Below are positions 16,570-25,478 of a stretch of DNA of 64,000 nucleotides, in pieces (position 1 is the stretch's first letter; every line of letters starts with the position of its first letter). Source of the DNA: CAVYWD01 sp963772225. Lineage in GTDB: Bacteria; Myxococcota; Myxococcia; Myxococcales; UBA5297. The position numbers were made by a program, and so were the translations under genes. The DNA lies in assembly GCA_963772225.1 (NCBI GenBank), contig CAVYWD010000009.1:186001-250000 (forward strand), written 5' to 3'. The notes beneath the pieces were generated by a model, which saw nothing but the letters and a program-made list of their open reading frames with translations, made no database searches and was not told where the DNA came from.

Positions 16570-17252
16570 ATGTCGAGCAAGAATCATCAGGAGCGATGGC
16601 GCCCCCGAGCTGGCTGCGGCTGCGCCTGCGGACCGCCCGGCGCCGCCCCGAGCCGCCCGGCCCGGCGTGGTCGACGCGGAGGTCTACGACGCCCATCAAA
16701 AGGCCCGGGAAATCGTCGAATCCGCCCAGCGCCAGGCGGCGCAGATTCTGAGAACCGCCGAGTCGGCGCGCGACGAGCTTGCCGCGAAAGCGCGCGAAGA
16801 TGGCTACCAGGAGGGTCTCGCCGAGGCCACGGCCATCCTCGTCCGCGCGCGGCAAGAGCATCGGGCGCTGGTGTCCAGCGCCGAGGCCGATGCCGTCCGG
16901 TTGGCGCTGGCCATCGCGCAGAAGATCATCGGCCGAGCCCTGGAGCTCGACCGCGAGCTGCTCTTGCCGCTCGTCGCCCAGGCGGCCGAGAGCGTGCGCC
17001 ACCACCGGGAGCTGGTGCTGAGGGTTCACCCCGGCGACGCGGAGCTCCTGCGCGCGAGCCGCCGGAAGTTGATGGACCTCATGGGCCGCACCCGGGAGAT
17101 CGCGGTGCGCGAGGACGCCGAGAATCCAGCGCGGGAGCTGCATCGTGGAGACCGAGGGCGGGACCGTGGACGCCCAGCTCGAGACGCAGCTCAAAGCCAT
17201 GGAGCAAGCGCTCTTGGTCGACGGAGCGCCAGAAGGACCGCCCGCCCAGTGA
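16570..17252 (+). CDS. sctL: SctL/FliH-type type III secretion ATPase regulator (two apparent frameshifts)
   Basis: About 227 aa when read through two single-base insertions. From ATG 16570 the start reads MSSK, then IIRSDGAPE after removing one A at 16582/16583 (GAATC to GATC). The body shows the long acidic coiled helix (VYDAHQKAREIVESAQRQ, ARDELAAKAREDGYQEGLAE) and the FliH/SctL C-domain (ALAIAQKIIGRALELD, LRVHPGDAELL). After removing one A at 17123/17124 it ends with GSCIVETEGGTVDAQLETQL, the family's conserved C-terminus. SctL binds and restrains the SctN ATPase at the secretion base. GTG 16542 (GGAG 4 nt upstream) would avoid the first shift; the second is firm. No other secretion gene follows in the window. 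Confidence 0.8.
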
Positions 17253-17270
17253 AGGCCAGCGGCGCCCGCC

Positions 17271-19077
17271 CTACCCGATGGCCCGCGCCTGCACGAGGTG
17301 GACGAGGATTCGCGCCGTGTCGAGCCGGCTCATGCTGGAGAGGGTGAACAGGTCGTCGTAGCTGATCTGCCCGTCGACCATCGAGAGCACGAAGCCGGCG
17401 CGATGGTCCAGGTTGAGCCAGACGATCTCGTCGGGCTTGAGCTTCACCTGGGGTCGGAACGTCAGGTCGCCCAGCTTGCTCTCGAACATCGCGAGCAGCG
17501 TCGATTCGCAGCGCTGCAAGAGCTCGTGCGCAGTCGCGTTCTGCGGGTCGAGGGCGAGGACCTTTTCGACCGTCTCCAGCGCTCCTGTGTGGTCATCCAG
17601 GTCCAGCTGGTCGGCGGCCTGCAGCAGAAGCGCGCCGATGTCGGGGCTCTGGGGCTGGCCCGGCTCGGGAGAGGTGCCGAGCTCGACGTCGACCTCAACC
17701 TCGACCTCCACCGGCGCGTCCGCTTCCGGCGGATGGAGAGCCAGGCCGCGGGACGTGGGCGTCGCCGGCACGTGCTCGACCGGCCCCACCGACGTCTCCG
17801 CGCCCGACTCAGGCGCGGCGTCGGCGCCCGGCGGCGCCGGCGGGAACTGCACGCGCGTCCCGCCGGAGGCCGCCGCCACGACGGGGAACGGGCGCGGCGT
17901 CCGAGGAAAAGGGCCCGCCGAGGGCTCGGGATCGGGGTCGAGCGGCGCCGCGAATTGCGCCAGCGTGCCGCCCGGAGGCGTGGGCACATTCACCGCGAAG
18001 GGCCGCGGCGTCATGGGAAACGGTGAGTCGAGCGTGAGCTCGGAGCTGCTCGGTTCCGGCAGCCCGCTCGGGTCGGGCACGAGGGGGCCACGGCCGGGGA
18101 AGCGCTCCTCGACGGCGGGCGGAGAGCTCTCCGGCTCGGAAAGGAACGAAAGACCGGGAAAGCCTATCGGCGTGGGTGTCTCCAGGCCCGCGAGACCGTC
18201 TTTCGGCGCCGGGAATTGCGGCGGAGTCGCGCCGGGAGGCAGCGGGCAAGGAAGCGGGACGGGCTCCCGATCGAGCGCCGGCGAGAACATGAAGGGTGAA
18301 GGCGAGGGGACGGCCTCGCGCGCCAGGGGCGGCGGCAGCGGAATGGGCTCGCGCGGTTCGGGCAACGGGCGCGGGAACAGCACCTTGGTCATTCCCGCGT
18401 CGCTCGACTCCTGCGCCGACTCCAGGAATTCTCGAATCGGCTCGGAGAGCCCATAGATCTGCGTCTGCGGCCCGCTCGGCTCTCCGAAGAACAGGGGGCC
18501 CATGGTGCCCGAAGCCACCTCCTCGAGAGCTCCCAGGGCCTCGCCGATGTCGAATCCAGGGGGCGGGCGGCCCGCTCGGCGCGGCAGACCTCGGGGAAGG
18601 CTTCGGGGACGCAGGAGGAGACGGCGCATCGGGAGGGGTGAACTCGAACACCCGGGTGTGCGATGACGCCGCGCTCGGAGAAGTTTCCGGAGCGGCGAGC
18701 TCGATGGTTTCCCGAACCAGGATCGACAGAGGCGTGCCCTTCGCCTCGAACGGGCTCGGGGTCAGAGGCATCGGCTCGGACTCCTGATCGGCTGGAGCCG
18801 GACGCGCGAACGGGTTCTTGCGCAGCGGCGAGCTCGGGATGGCCACCGAGGGCGGCGTGAACAAGAGGCCCATGGCCGGGGTCACGCCGGGATTGAGCGG
18901 ATCCGATGGGGCCTGGAGACCGAGCTTGGCCAGCGATTCGAGCCCCGCGCGCGCCCGCTCGTTGGCGGGGTCGAGCAGCAGCGCCTCCTGCCAGGTGTCG
19001 GCAGCGCCCTGCAGGTCGCCCGACAGCTTGCGCCTGAGCCCCTCTTGCACCAGCTCTTTGGTCCGGTCGACGGGCAT
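17271..19077 (-). CDS. TPR protein with Pro-rich linker and C-terminal DUF-type helical domain (one frameshift)
   Basis: About 600 aa when one extra base near 18553-18560 is removed. The N-terminus is a TPR hairpin (LVQEGLRRKLSGDLQGAADT, EALLLDPANERARAGLESLA). The middle 350 residues are Pro/Ser/Glu-rich with repeated phrases such as PFPMTPRPFAV / PFPRTPRPFPV and GTLAQF / GTRVQF. A second TPR (TGALETVEKVLALDPQNATA) leads to a conserved end, WLNLDHRAGFVLSMVDGQIS ... LSSMSRLDTARILVHL. The frames join either as PWIDIGEALG (drop T in GATTC) or PGFDIGEALG (drop C in the C run). It follows the Hsp70 and J-domain genes. Likely cytosolic scaffold; function unknown. Confidence 0.65.
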
Positions 19078-19230
19078 GCGTCAATCGTCAAGCCTAATCG
19101 CTCTGCCGTGAAAGCGCGAACTCCCGCCCCGCGCAAGGCACCGAGAACGCCCGACTTCGGGCCAGCGGGCGACCGCCTGACCGAAAGTGGACCTTTGCAG
19201 CCTCGAGCCGCCTCCTGGTGCCGCCGGCTT

Positions 19231-21075
19231 TCAGCCCTGTTCCAACCGGGCGACCAGCGCCTTGAGCGCGGCAGCGGCCTTGGCCATCTCGTCGCACGAC
19301 GCGACCAGCGGCGGGAGCGCGCGGCCCTGGACTGCCTCTCGCGCGCGCTCGAGCTGCTGCTCGGTTCGCGCGACGACATCGCTGCTCAGCGCGCCCCGGA
19401 TCGCTTCCTCGCGCACTCGGGCGAAGACCCCCTCCACCTCGGCGACCAGCGCGATGAGCTCCGAGCGTCGCCGGCGCACCTCCTCGTCCGACTGCGCCTC
19501 GAGCATGTAGTCGCGCTGCTCGTCCATGATGCGCGCCAGCTCTTCCTGCGTCAGGCCGCCGGACGCGGTCACGGTGATGGACTGGCGCTTGCCGGTGGCG
19601 GTGTCTTTGGCGGAGACCGAGACGATGCCGTCGGCGCTGATGTCGAAGGTGACGGCGATTTCGACCTCGCCGCGCAAGGCCGGCCGCAGCCCCGAGAGCA
19701 TGAACTCGCCGAGCAACTCGTTCTGGGCCGCGATCTCGCTCTCGCCCTGCAGCACCATGATCTTCACCGTGGTCTGCAGGTCCTTGGAGGTGGCGAACAG
19801 CTCGGTCGCCGAGGTGGGCACGGTGGAATTCTTCGGGATGATGGTGCGCGCGTAGCCGCCGGCGAGGGCCACCCCCAGCGAATGCGGGGTCACGTCGAGC
19901 AGCACGACGCTCGACGCCTCCTCGACCAGGGCGTTCGCCTGGATGGCGGCGCCGAGCGCCACCACCTCCTCCGGGTGCACGCCCTTGCACGGGTCTCGGC
20001 CGAAGAACTGCCTGACCGCCTCGGCCACCGCCGGCATGCGGGTCATCCCGCCGACCAGGATCACCTCCTTGATGTCCCGCGGGCGCACCGACGCCTCCTC
20101 CAGCGTGGCGCGGGCGCGCTCGATGCAGCGGCCAATGAGGTCTCGGGTCCTCTCCTCGAGGCGGTCCCGCGTGTAGGGGCGCTGCAGATGCACGGCGTTG
20201 CCGCCGGACTGCGGGCTGTAGATGAACGGCAGGTTGATCTGCGCCTCGCGGGTGTTGGAGAGCTCGCACTTGGCCTTCTCCGCCGCCTCCTTGAGCCGCT
20301 GCAGCGCCATCTTGTCCTGGCGAAGATCGGCGCCGCTCTCGGACGAAAAGTGGAGCGCCAAGTCCTCGATGATCCGATTGTCGAAGTCCTCGCCGCCCAG
20401 GAACGTGTCCCCGCCGGTCGCGAGCACCTCGAAGACCCCGGCTGCGACGTGGAGAATGGAGATGTCGAAGGTGCCGCCGCCCAGGTCGAAGACGGAGATG
20501 AGCCCCTCGACGTTCCTACCGAAGCCGTAGGCGAGGGCCGCGCTGGTGGGCTCGTTGATGATGCGCAGCACGTCCAGGCCGGCGATCTCTCCGGCGTCCT
20601 TGGTGGCCTGGCGCTGACCGTCGTTGAAGTAGGCAGGGACAGTGACCACCGCCTGGCGCACTGCGCGGCCGAAGTAGGCCTCGGCGTCGGCCTTGAGCTC
20701 GCCGAGGATCATGGCGGAGAGCTCCGGGACCGAGTAGTCCCTCCCCGCGAGCCGGATTCGCAGGTCGTTGTGCTCGCCCGCGTGGACGGAGTACGGCAGG
20801 ACCTTGAGCGCCTCGCGCACCTGAGGGCTCGAGAACTTGCGCCCGATGAGCCGCTTGATGGCGTAGGCGGTGTTCTCGGCATTCGTGACCGCCTGCCGCT
20901 TGGCGATGGCGCCGACCAGCCGCTTGCCGTTCGGCGCCATGGCGATCACCGAAGGCGTGAGGGTGGAGCCCGCCCGATTCTTGATGACGACCGCCTGGCC
21001 GTTTTGAACCGTCGCGACCGCGCTGTTGGTCGTGCCCAGGTCGATTCCGATGACGGGCTCGTGGTCGGTACCCAT
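19231..21075 (-). CDS. Hsp70 (DnaK family) chaperone
   Basis: 614 aa from ATG 21075 (GGAG 5 nt upstream). The nucleotide-binding domain shows IGIDLGTTNSAV (9-20), VVTVPAYFNDGQRQATKDAG, NEPTSAALAYGFG, VFDLGGGTFDISIL and ILVGGMTRMP. The substrate-binding part has LLDVTPHSLGV, a GVALAGG variation where DnaK has IETMGG, and IIPKNSTVPTSATE. The C-terminal lid is short and lacks the EEVD or DVVD tail. It is 15 bp downstream of a J-domain gene, so this is a dedicated Hsp70-J pair rather than the main dnaK-grpE-dnaJ system, and may serve specific clients. Confidence 0.92.
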   Translation of the reverse strand: MGTDHEPVIGIDLGTTNSAVATVQNGQAVVIKNRAGSTLTPSVIAMAPNGKRLVGAIAKRQAVTNAENTAYAIKRLIGRKFSSPQVREALKVLPYSVHAGEHNDLRIRLAGRDYSVPELSAMILGELKADAEAYFGRAVRQAVVTVPAYFNDGQRQATKDAGEIAGLDVLRIINEPTSAALAYGFGRNVEGLISVFDLGGGTFDISILHVAAGVFEVLATGGDTFLGGEDFDNRIIEDLALHFSSESGADLRQDKMALQRLKEAAEKAKCELSNTREAQINLPFIYSPQSGGNAVHLQRPYTRDRLEERTRDLIGRCIERARATLEEASVRPRDIKEVILVGGMTRMPAVAEAVRQFFGRDPCKGVHPEEVVALGAAIQANALVEEASSVVLLDVTPHSLGVALAGGYARTIIPKNSTVPTSATELFATSKDLQTTVKIMVLQGESEIAAQNELLGEFMLSGLRPALRGEVEIAVTFDISADGIVSVSAKDTATGKRQSITVTASGGLTQEELARIMDEQRDYMLEAQSDEEVRRRRSELIALVAEVEGVFARVREEAIRGALSSDVVARTEQQLERAREAVQGRALPPLVASCDEMAKAAAALKALVARLEQG

Positions 21076-21089
21076 TCCGGCTCCGCCTC

Positions 21090-22343
21090 CTAGAGCTTCC
21101 ACCGCAGCTTCTTGAGATGATCCTTCGCCACGGGGTCGTCGGGGCGCAGCTTGAGCACGGCTTCGAACTCACGCTGAGCGTTCTTCTCCAGGCCCGCCCT
21201 GAGCAACACCCGCGCGAAGAGCAGTCGGTGGTCGGCGCTCTCCGGCTTGAGCTCGGCGGCCCGGCGCGCCATGGAGTGCGCCTCCTTCAGCTCGGCCGCC
21301 CCGCCGACGGCGAGCAGCAGCCGGGTCAGCCGCGCTGCGTAGTCGGCGTTCGACGGGTCGAGCTGGGCGGCATTGCGCACGCGCGCGAGCGCGTCGGCCG
21401 CGTTCCCCATCCGCTCGGCACCTTCGCCGTCCTCGAACTCCTTGGCCGCCCTGGCCTGGTCGGCGCCCTTCCGCGCGGTGTGGAGCAGCTCCGCGACCTC
21501 CTTGTTCTTGGAGTCGATGTTCGAGGCGAGGCTCAGGTCGGTGAAGGCGCGCGCGTAGTCGCCTTTCTTCAAAAGCTCGCGCCCGCGCTGGGCGAGCTCG
21601 TGGAGCTTGGCCGCCTTGGCGAGGTACGGGTGGCGCGCGAGCCGCGCGCGGCGCTCGGCGGCCCGCGCCGGGTCGAGCTCGGCGACCGGGTCCGGGGTTG
21701 CCGCCATCTCCGGATGCTCCGCCAGGTAGCTCTGGCGCCGCTGCGGCTCGGTGAGCACCGCCTGCGCCTCGGTGAGCTTCCGGAAGATGCGGTCGATGCG
21801 GGCCTTGTAGCTGCCGAGGTTCTTGCCGAAGTAGCGATCCGGGTGGAAGCGCTTGCTCAGCTCGTAGTACGCCTTCTTGATCTCCGGCGCAGGGGCCCCG
21901 GGCGAAAGCCCGAGCATTCGGAAGAAGTCGTCGCCGACGCAGCGCTTGTCGAGCTCGAGGATCTCCTGCCTTCGCTCGAGGTCCAGGTCGACCCGCTCGG
22001 TCAGGGCGGCCGGGTCCACCGGCAAGGGACCGGAGGTCTTCTGCCGCAGGGCGGCGGCCGGGGTGACCGACGGCCCCGGCCGCGCGTGGGGCGGCGTGGC
22101 CAGGCCCCCTCGGCGCGCGCCGCCGGGCTGGATGACGCCGCGCAGGCGCAGCCCCAGCAAGAGCGCGAGGGCGCGCGCCTCGCTGAGCCCGCTGCCGAGG
22201 ATCACCTCGCCGAGCGGAGCCCCCTGCCCCGCACAAGCGACCAGCCTCATCTCCTCTGGCGACAGCCCGCGGAACTCAGCGCCGGGCACCGCGCAGATGA
22301 GACTGGTACGGCTCCCCAGCCCATTGATGAAATCGGTGCCCAA
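21090..22343 (-). CDS. J-domain protein with N-terminal DUF4388-like region and C-terminal TPRs
   Basis: 417 aa from TTG 22343, chosen because GGGGAG stands 4 nt before it; the open frame upstream has no good start. Residues 1-75 resemble the small winged-helix tail of DUF4388 proteins (LSPEEMRLVACAGQG, LLLGLRLRGVI). A J domain spans about 138-210 (DDFFRMLGLSPGAPAPEIKK, AYYELSKRFHPDRYF) with HPD at 167-169. The last 170 residues are TPR helices. J proteins stimulate ATP hydrolysis by the Hsp70 encoded immediately downstream. The TPRs may select the client. Confidence 0.85.
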   Translation of the reverse strand: MGTDFINGLGSRTSLICAVPGAEFRGLSPEEMRLVACAGQGAPLGEVILGSGLSEARALALLLGLRLRGVIQPGGARRGGLATPPHARPGPSVTPAAALRQKTSGPLPVDPAALTERVDLDLERRQEILELDKRCVGDDFFRMLGLSPGAPAPEIKKAYYELSKRFHPDRYFGKNLGSYKARIDRIFRKLTEAQAVLTEPQRRQSYLAEHPEMAATPDPVAELDPARAAERRARLARHPYLAKAAKLHELAQRGRELLKKGDYARAFTDLSLASNIDSKNKEVAELLHTARKGADQARAAKEFEDGEGAERMGNAADALARVRNAAQLDPSNADYAARLTRLLLAVGGAAELKEAHSMARRAAELKPESADHRLLFARVLLRAGLEKNAQREFEAVLKLRPDDPVAKDHLKKLRWKL

Positions 22344-22379
22344 GCAGCTCCCCGGCGGGTCGACGAGGCGAGACCGCAG

Positions 22380-22418
22380 AGCATACGTGTGTGCCCGAAA
22401 ACAGATCAAATTTCGGGC
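22380..22418 (-). promoter_or_regulatory. Candidate promoter with overlapping inverted repeat for the J-domain/Hsp70 operon
   Basis: On the minus strand TTGATC (22409-22404), an 18-nt spacer and TATGCT (22385-22380) lie about 40 bp before the TTG start. A perfect 8-bp inverted repeat GCCCGAAA (22393-22400) / TTTCGGGC (22411-22418) covers the -35 box and spacer, placing it where a repressor operator would be. Confidence 0.4.
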
Positions 22419-22443
22419 GCGTTGACCCGCCGTTCGACGCGAG

Positions 22444-23151
22444 CTAGTCGAGCGCGCTCCGGGCGCCGGAGGTCCCATAGTCCAGGAGCTCGGTGGTGAT
22501 GCTGCCGTCCGAGGCCTCGCTCTTGACCATGCCGTTGATGGGCACGGCCGGGTGGAACCAGCCGGTGCTCTCCAGGGTCGAGGTCCCCAGCGAGACCTTG
22601 CCGGTGTTCTTGCCGCAGCCCTGGAACGTGCCAGCGGCCACCGTAACGCTCTCGGCGCTCACGAGCGTCGGCTCGAGGGCGGAGGTCCCCGCCAGCATCG
22701 ACCTCATCATGCCCTTCATCATCGCCGCCCCGGGTTGGTCGGAGCTGAAGTCGAGGACCTTGGGGGCCTTGTCGTCGGTCTTGGTCACGACCTTGAGGAT
22801 GACGTCGACGACCTCGTCCTTGTTGCGAGGCATACGCGAGTAGAGCGTCTTGGAGACGGTGTGGTGGTAGTAGTCCTGCGACTCGGACTCGACCCAGAGC
22901 CCGCCCCCCTCGCGTCCCACGACGCTGAGCTTGACCACCGACACCCGCTGGTTCTTGACGTCGGTCGCCTTGAAGACGAGCCACTGGCCGACGTTCCACT
23001 CCATGGGCTGGAACGAGGCCGGCGCGGGCTCCGAGTGGCTCCCGCGGACCGAGCGCACCAACTCGTCGGTTGCGGACTGCATCTTCGGGTTGACGCCGGG
23101 CGCGCACGAGGCGGCCCCGATGATGGCGGCGAAGGCGATGAGCTTCTTCAT
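22444..23151 (-). CDS. Lipoprotein of unknown function
   Basis: 235 aa from ATG 23151, preceded by GGAGGAAGG. The signal peptide ends in the lipobox AASC (Cys16), so it should be lipid-anchored. The mature protein is beta-rich (WNVGQWLVFKATDVKNQRVS, GGGLWVESESQDYYHHTV), with two later cysteines (one in TFQGCGKNTG). A DUF3108-like or lipocalin-like barrel is possible, but I cannot name the family. The sequence ISTLE/ TGWFHPAVPINGMVKSEASD resembles outer-membrane lipid-binding proteins only loosely. A hairpin lies just downstream of its stop. Confidence 0.7.
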   Translation of the reverse strand: MKKLIAFAAIIGAASCAPGVNPKMQSATDELVRSVRGSHSEPAPASFQPMEWNVGQWLVFKATDVKNQRVSVVKLSVVGREGGGLWVESESQDYYHHTVSKTLYSRMPRNKDEVVDVILKVVTKTDDKAPKVLDFSSDQPGAAMMKGMMRSMLAGTSALEPTLVSAESVTVAAGTFQGCGKNTGKVSLGTSTLESTGWFHPAVPINGMVKSEASDGSITTELLDYGTSGARSALD

Positions 23152-23420
23152 GGCTTCCTTCCTCCCTTGAGGCGGCAGGTCCGGCCAAGCTGCTGCACGG
23201 CCAGGGATAGCCAAGGCGGGGCAAAGGCACAAGGTCAAAACCCGAGCGGCGGCGCGAAACCGGGGGCGAGGTCTTCGAGAACCCTGCGCCCGCGGCTCGC
23301 CGGCTCGGTCGCCCGCCCGCCTTTGAAAAAGCAAGCGCGATGCACTCGAGTCAAGTTCCTCGCCCCGCCAGATTTGCACCGAGAACTACCAACCATCACA
23401 CGAGCCTGCGCCTCACCCCC

Positions 23421-23460
23421 CAACCCCCTCCCCGCTCGCGGGGAGGGGGCGAAGGGGGAG
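23421..23460. repeat. REP-like palindromic repeat, copy 2
   Basis: 40 bp identical to 10574-10613, stem 23424-23434 / 23439-23449. It lies in the convergence-free gap between hslU (-) and the lipoprotein gene (-), 12 bp from a duplicated hslU tail. Confidence 0.8.
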
Positions 23461-23472
23461 CAGCTCGCGCTA

Positions 23473-23592
23473 AGAGGATGTACCGCGACAGGTCCTCGTC
23501 CTCGACGATCTCCGCGAGGTGGCCCTGCACGCTAGAGGATGTACCGCGACAGGTCCTCGTCCTCGACGATCTCCGCGAGGTGGCCCTGCACG
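23473..23592. repeat. 59-bp tandem duplication of the hslU 3' end
   Basis: 23473-23531 repeats 23534-23592 base for base, separated by CT. The second copy encodes the last 19-20 codons of hslU; the first lies beyond its stop codon and is non-coding. It abuts the REP-like repeat copy 2. Confidence 0.9.
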
Positions 23593-24857
23593 TAGCCGCG
23601 GTCGATGATGACGTGTTTCTCGACCGCCTCGCTCGCGCCGAAGGAGAGCTCGTCGAGCAGCCGCTCCATGATGGTGTGGAGCCGCCTTGCGCCGATGTTC
23701 TCGGTCCGCTCGTTGACCCGCTGGGCGATGCGGGCGATCTCCTCGATGGCGTCGTTGCGAAACTCGACCTTCAGCCCCTCGGTCTCGAGCAGCGCGGTGT
23801 ACTGGCGGATGAGCGAGTTCTTCGGCTCGCTCAAGATGCGGACCAGGTCTGCCCCGGAGAGCGCCTCGAGCTCCACGCGGATGGGGAAGCGCCCCTGCAG
23901 CTCGGGGATGAGGTCCGACGGCTTGGACACGTGAAAGGCGCCGGCGGCAATGAAGAGGATGTGGTCGGTGCGCACCGTGCCGTACTTCGTGGTGACCGTG
24001 GAGCCCTCGACGATGGGCAGAATGTCGCGCTGGACGCCCTCGCGGCTCACGTCCGGGCCCGCGCCTTTCTCCCGCCCGGCGATCTTGTCGATCTCGTCGA
24101 TGAAGACGATGCCGCTCTCCTCGGCGCGCTGGACGGCTTCGCGCTGCACGCGCTCCATGTCGACCATTTTGCCGGCCTCGTCGTCGGTGAGGGCCCTGAG
24201 CGCGTCCTGCACCTTCATGCTGCGCTTCCGGGAGCGCTTGGGGAACATGTTCCCGAACAGGCTCTCCATGTTCACGCCGATCTCCTCCATGCCCTGCCCG
24301 CTGAACGCGGTCATGAAGGGCATGTTGGCCTTCTCGGGGACGTCCACCTCCACCGTCTGGTCGTCCAGCGTCCCGGCGCGGAGCTGCGCGCGCAGCTTCT
24401 CGCGGTCTTGCGAGAGGCTGGGCGGGCCGAAGCCCGCCGCGTTGACGCCGGAGAGCAGGTCCAGCAGCCGCTCCTCGGCGACGTCGCGCGCCTTCATCCG
24501 GAACTTCTCGGCCTCCTCCTCGCGCACCAGCTTTATGGAGACCTCGACCAGGTCGCGGATCATGGAGTCGACGTCGCGCCCCACGTACCCGACTTCGGTG
24601 AACTTGCTCGCCTCGACCTTGACGAACGGCGCCTGCGCGAGCCGCGCCAGGCGCCGGGCGATCTCGGTCTTACCGACCCCGGTCGGGCCGATCATGATGA
24701 TGTTCTTGGGCAGGATCTCGTCCTTGAGCTCGCCCTGCACCAGCTGGCGACGCCAGCGGTTGCGCAGCGCGATGGCTACCGCGCGCTTGGCTTTCGTCTG
24801 CCCGACGATGTAGCGGTCGAGCTCTCGCACGATCTCCTGAGGCTTGAGCGGGCTCAA
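23532..24857 (-). CDS. hslU: ATP-dependent protease ATPase subunit HslU (ClpY)
   Basis: 441 aa, normal length. AAA+ motifs: Walker A GPTGVGKTEIARRL (57-70), TEVGYVGRDVDSMIRDL, Walker B GIVFIDEIDKIA (about 265), then LQGRFPIRVEL (sensor and arginine region), and a C-terminus ending DEDLSRYIL, which docks into HslV. It unfolds substrates for HslV in the cytosol. It is the last gene of xerC-hslV-hslU; 39 bp separate it from hslV. Its 3' end is duplicated downstream. Confidence 0.97.
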   Translation of the reverse strand: MSPLKPQEIVRELDRYIVGQTKAKRAVAIALRNRWRRQLVQGELKDEILPKNIIMIGPTGVGKTEIARRLARLAQAPFVKVEASKFTEVGYVGRDVDSMIRDLVEVSIKLVREEEAEKFRMKARDVAEERLLDLLSGVNAAGFGPPSLSQDREKLRAQLRAGTLDDQTVEVDVPEKANMPFMTAFSGQGMEEIGVNMESLFGNMFPKRSRKRSMKVQDALRALTDDEAGKMVDMERVQREAVQRAEESGIVFIDEIDKIAGREKGAGPDVSREGVQRDILPIVEGSTVTTKYGTVRTDHILFIAAGAFHVSKPSDLIPELQGRFPIRVELEALSGADLVRILSEPKNSLIRQYTALLETEGLKVEFRNDAIEEIARIAQRVNERTENIGARRLHTIMERLLDELSFGASEAVEKHVIIDRGYVQGHLAEIVEDEDLSRYIL

Positions 24858-24896
24858 AGTCTTCGTCCTGAACGGTTGAGAGGGCGCCTCGTCGAC

Positions 24897-25415
24897 CTAC
24901 AGCTCCTCGTAGACGATGCGGTCATTGGTGAAGATGCAGATGTCCGCGGCGATCTTCATGGCGGCCTCCGCGATGGCGCGCGGCTGCAGGTCCGAGTGCT
25001 CGAGGAGCGCCCGCGCCGCCGCCTGGGCGTAGGGCCCGCCGCTGCCCACCGCCGCGAGCCCCAAGTCGGGCTCCAGCACGTCGCCCGCCCCGGTGACCAC
25101 GAAGGTCTTCTCATGGTCGGCCACGATGAGCAGCGCCTCGAGCCTGCGCAGGAACCGGTCGGTGCGCCAGTCCTTGGCGAGCTCCACGCAGGCGCGCGGC
25201 AGGTTTTTCTGGTGCGCCTTGAGCTTCTCCTCAAAGCGCTCGAAGAGCGTGAACGCGTCCGCAGTCGCCCCGGCAAACCCCGCCAGAACCTGCCCCTCGG
25301 AGAGCCGCCGGACTTTGCGCGCCGTGCTCTTGAGCACGGTCTTGTCCAGCGTCACCTGGCCGTCGCCGGCCATGCAGATGTGGCCGTCCCGGCGAACACA
25401 CAGAATGGTCGTCAT
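24897..25415 (-). CDS. hslV: ATP-dependent protease peptidase subunit HslV (ClpQ)
   Basis: 172 aa, normal length. After removal of Met1 the catalytic Thr (TTILCVRR) is exposed. Conserved blocks: MAGDGQVTLDKTVLKSTARK, KVRRL, GFAGATADAFTLFERFE, VELAKDWRTDRFLRRLEALL, GAGDVLEPDLG, AVGSGGPYAQAAARAL, DICIFTND. It forms the two-ring peptidase core with HslU. The gene order xerC-hslV-hslU matches codV-clpQ-clpY of Bacillus. Confidence 0.97.
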   Translation of the reverse strand: MTTILCVRRDGHICMAGDGQVTLDKTVLKSTARKVRRLSEGQVLAGFAGATADAFTLFERFEEKLKAHQKNLPRACVELAKDWRTDRFLRRLEALLIVADHEKTFVVTGAGDVLEPDLGLAAVGSGGPYAQAAARALLEHSDLQPRAIAEAAMKIAADICIFTNDRIVYEEL

Positions 25416-25478
25416 GCGCGTCGCCCTTTCGTCAGACAGCGCGTCGAAGTCCGTCCGGCGCGAATGGGGGAATCCAAG

